Positions 27,297 to 29,559 of a DNA stretch of 29,559 nucleotides are shown one piece after another. Within the stretch, counting starts at the first letter, position 1, and each line of letters opens with the position of its first letter. The stretch is from Zopfochytrium polystomum (taxonomy: Eukaryota > Chytridiomycota > Chytridiomycetes > Chytridiales > Chytridiaceae), in assembly GCA_025765615.1 (NCBI GenBank), contig JAIVFJ010000511.1, forward strand, positions 1-29,559, given 5' to 3'. The position numbers and the translations under genes were made by a program. The notes under the pieces were generated by a model. It searched no databases. It saw nothing but the letters and a program-made list of their open reading frames with translations, and was not told the origin of the DNA.

Positions 27297-29559
27297 ATGC
27301 CGCATCAACACAAGCTGACGCCGACTTCACCTGGCGATGCGGCACCACATGCAGATGAAGCACTTGTCCTTTCAGCCCCACCGTCTCCCAGAGACAACCC
27401 TCACACGATCGGGGATCTTTCAGCGGTCATTCATGGAAGGAATCCTCAAAAGGCTGGATCGCAGCAGCGGCTGCCGTCTCCGCCATCTCCGCCAACGTCA
27501 GCTACAGACCGCGGCAGCGTTGCTTCCCCTGGTGACCGATCTTCACAGACGCTTGATTCGCGGCCGAGGTCTTGCACTTTCACTTCATGATCCATTATCA
27601 CCTTGCTAACTTCATGGACATACAACAGACGACCCATCACAAGTATTTGCATAAGTGGCGGCAGGCTTTACGCTGGCGGTCGGGATGGTACAATTACAGA
27701 GTGGGATCTTGCGACAGGGCTCGACTGTCGCACTCTGGCCACGTCGGTTCCAAATCCCACCCTTAACACAAAGAAAAGCGTCACTGCTCTCTGCACCCTT
27801 CCCAACTCAAGTCGCCTGTTTTCCGCCTCCGAAGATGGTAGTCTCACGTTTTGGAACCTCGCAACGGCACAGCCCATTCGCTCTTACCGTGCCCACGACG
27901 GATACGTCCATGCTGTCTGCGTATCTCCGGAGGGTCGCCTATACTCAGGTGGGGCAGATCGCTTGATCAACGAATGGGACGTGGACACTGGTCGCCGCCA
28001 CTGGGTTCTTGCTGGGCACACTCGCTGGATTCTCGCTCTCACCGCCTGCCCTGCCAGCGCCAATAACGGCCGCCTGTACTCAGCCGGAAACGACAACACG
28101 GTCCGCGTTTGGGACCTCGCTTCTGGCAAATGCATCATGGTCCTTGAAGAACATCGCGACTGGGTCACCTCCCTCTGTCTTGGCCGGGACCTTCTCTACA
28201 GTTGCTCGCGCGATGGATCTGTTAAAGTTTGGGATACAGGGTCCGGTCGGTGTCTCCGCTCTTTGCGCGGCCATTCTTCCGGGGCGGCTGTTAGAGCCGT
28301 GACAGTTGCTGCGGGGAGGCTGTTCTCCGCTGGTGACGACAAAGCGGTGGTTGAATGGGATGTCAGACAAGGTCGCATCGTGAGGACGCTAACAGAGCAC
28401 GAAGAAGCAGTCGTTGCACTTTGTGCTGGTGCCGACGGCAAGCTCTTCACAGGATCGATCGACGGAACTGTCAAGGTTTGGGAGATTGGTGAGCTCTCAC
28501 TCTCCTCATTTGGGTTGGCAAGAGTTGAATTTGAATGAGCAATTATTGATGTTGTCATTTTTAGTGTCTCCCACAGAAAGGAACGCTCGAAAGTCAATCG
28601 GTTCGATGGTGCGAAACGTTGCCAATGGACCCTTGGACCGAGACCGCAATTTGGAACTGCAAGCACAACAGTCTTTTGATCAGAGAGCTGCCCTCGATGG
28701 AACGGCTCTTAGCACCGACCGGAATGGGCCTTTACCGTCTCGGCCGCCCACTAACCCTCAACCGCAACCCCTTCCTGCACAGCCTTCCTCGTCCTCCCTC
28801 ATTAGCACTCTGGCCGCCCTTGTTTCTCCGATTAGCAAGACCGCACCACCCCCGACGGCACCTTCTGGGAGTCCAAGTGACTTGGCAGCCGATGTTTCCG
28901 CACTCCGAGCTCAGCTTGCGACCGCACAGTCTCTTCTCGCTAAGCAGAATCGCTTGAAATTTCGGCTCAAATCCGAGCTTGCTGCCGCCCGCACTGACAT
29001 TGCGACGCTTCGTGCTGAGCTCGCAGCGGCTCGCGCTCACGTTCGTGACTGTGAGGACGAGATCGAAGCAGCAAAGGATCAGCAAAGACGTACCGCGACG
29101 AGCTGGCTCAGATCCAGAAAGCGCATGGGTGGGCCTTGGAGTACATTCTGCGCCAAAGCGACGCCGCATTTATGGAAATCGAACTCGAGGTCGCTTCGAT
29201 GCGGCATCTTCTCGAGAGTCCCTGGACGCCGCTCGCGGCAGGTGATGCGGACGACGGCGATGACGGCGGCGGTTTTCGCGCGCTCTGGTGGTGGAGGCCC
29301 CATGGGGATGTACACGAGAAAGCATGTTCGCCGCGGGTGGGAAACTGACTCAGAGTGGGACTCCGACGTAGAGGTGGATGATGACGTTGCGTGGTGGCGA
29401 AAAGAGCGGGAAGAGGAGGAGCGCGCCGGTAAGCGCCGGAAGACATCGCCAGACGGTGTCGACGCCCAAGAGGAGGATCCTGCTGCTGCACTTGCGGCCG
29501 CCAAGGCCGCAGCCAAGGCCGCGGCAGCCGCTGCCGCTGTGACTGCGGGCCGCTGGAGT
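27297..29559 (+). CDS. Seven-bladed WD40 protein with coiled-coil tail (3' partial)
   Basis: The proposed start ATG 27297 opens a Pro/Ser-rich N-terminus (MPHQHKLTPTSPGDAAPHAD). The WD40 exon runs 27629-28488 after acceptor ACAACAG and a CTAAC branch site; the donor of the first exon is unclear. Seven repeats are visible, e.g. GRLYAGGRDGTITEWDLATG, RLFSASEDGSLTFWNL, DLLYSCSRDGSVKVWD and GKLFTGSIDGTVKVWEI, enough for one propeller. An intron (28489-28564) leads to an exon with a Pro-rich linker, an Ala/Leu heptad coiled coil (DVSALRAQLATAQSLL, IATLRAELAAARAHV), then an acidic/basic stretch (WETDSEWDSDVEVDDD) and an Ala-rich run at the window edge. Probably a scaffold; the partner and pathway are unknown. 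Between 29,080 and 29,225 the heptad pattern moves to another frame. Confidence 0.75.

Noticed and set aside
27337..27609. Alternative frame beginning MRHHMQMKHLSFQ in the WD40 N-terminal region
   Set aside because: The overlapping Pro/Ser-rich frame from ATG 27297 is the better N-terminus, though the first exon-exon junction remains unresolved.

Overview
The window is nuclear DNA of a eukaryote, most likely an early-diverging flagellated fungus of the chytrid or blastocladiomycete type. Genes have several short introns (about 60-100 bases, GT...AG, often with a CTAAC-like branch site). Fungal protein families occur: two DUF7918-like proteins and a protein with two F-box/DUF7730-like modules. 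A Rab28 homologue, a family linked to cilia, is present. The host DNA is GC-rich and is interrupted by a more AT-rich repeat island. The species assignment is inference; no rRNA or other marker gene is present.

Layout. 1-2027: gene-poor left flank carrying a shortened inverted copy of sequence found at 23.2-26.1 kb, with a fragment of the F-box-like gene, ending in an A30 tract. About 2.0-8.8 kb: AT-rich transposon graveyard with two Helitron-like helicase fragments on opposite strands, minisatellites, an inverted-repeat pair, two tRNA-like sequences and LTR-like modules. 8.8-11.64 kb: a truncated, frameshifted Ty1/copia retrotransposon on the minus strand (integrase, reverse transcriptase, RNase H, polypurine tract; no gag or protease). 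12.4-13.5 kb: a spliced, small, basic/acidic HMGN-like chromatin protein. 13.8-14.9 kb: a frame-disrupted RNase H-like sequence followed by an unrecognised conserved-looking ORF. 15.1-17.2 kb: a head-to-head pair, ESCRT-III subunit Vps20/CHMP6 (minus) and Rab28 (plus), sharing a 102-base intergenic region. 17.5-20.8 kb: two tandem DUF7918-like paralogues, each ending in a SUMO-type acceptor site plus a SUMO-interacting motif. 21.2-22.5 kb: local repeats and an array of four imperfect hairpins. 23.2-25.25 kb: the full-length F-box-like protein. 27.3 kb to the end: a seven-bladed WD40 protein with a coiled-coil tail that runs off the window.

How the genes relate: the CHMP6-Rab28 pair joins two endosomal trafficking functions behind one divergent promoter. 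The DUF7918 pair looks like recent tandem duplicates of a nuclear, SUMO-linked protein, the upstream copy having lost its ancestral first exon. The rest of the window is shaped by transposons and by duplication of the F-box-like locus. Exon coordinates below were derived by hand from splice signals, reading frame and family similarity.
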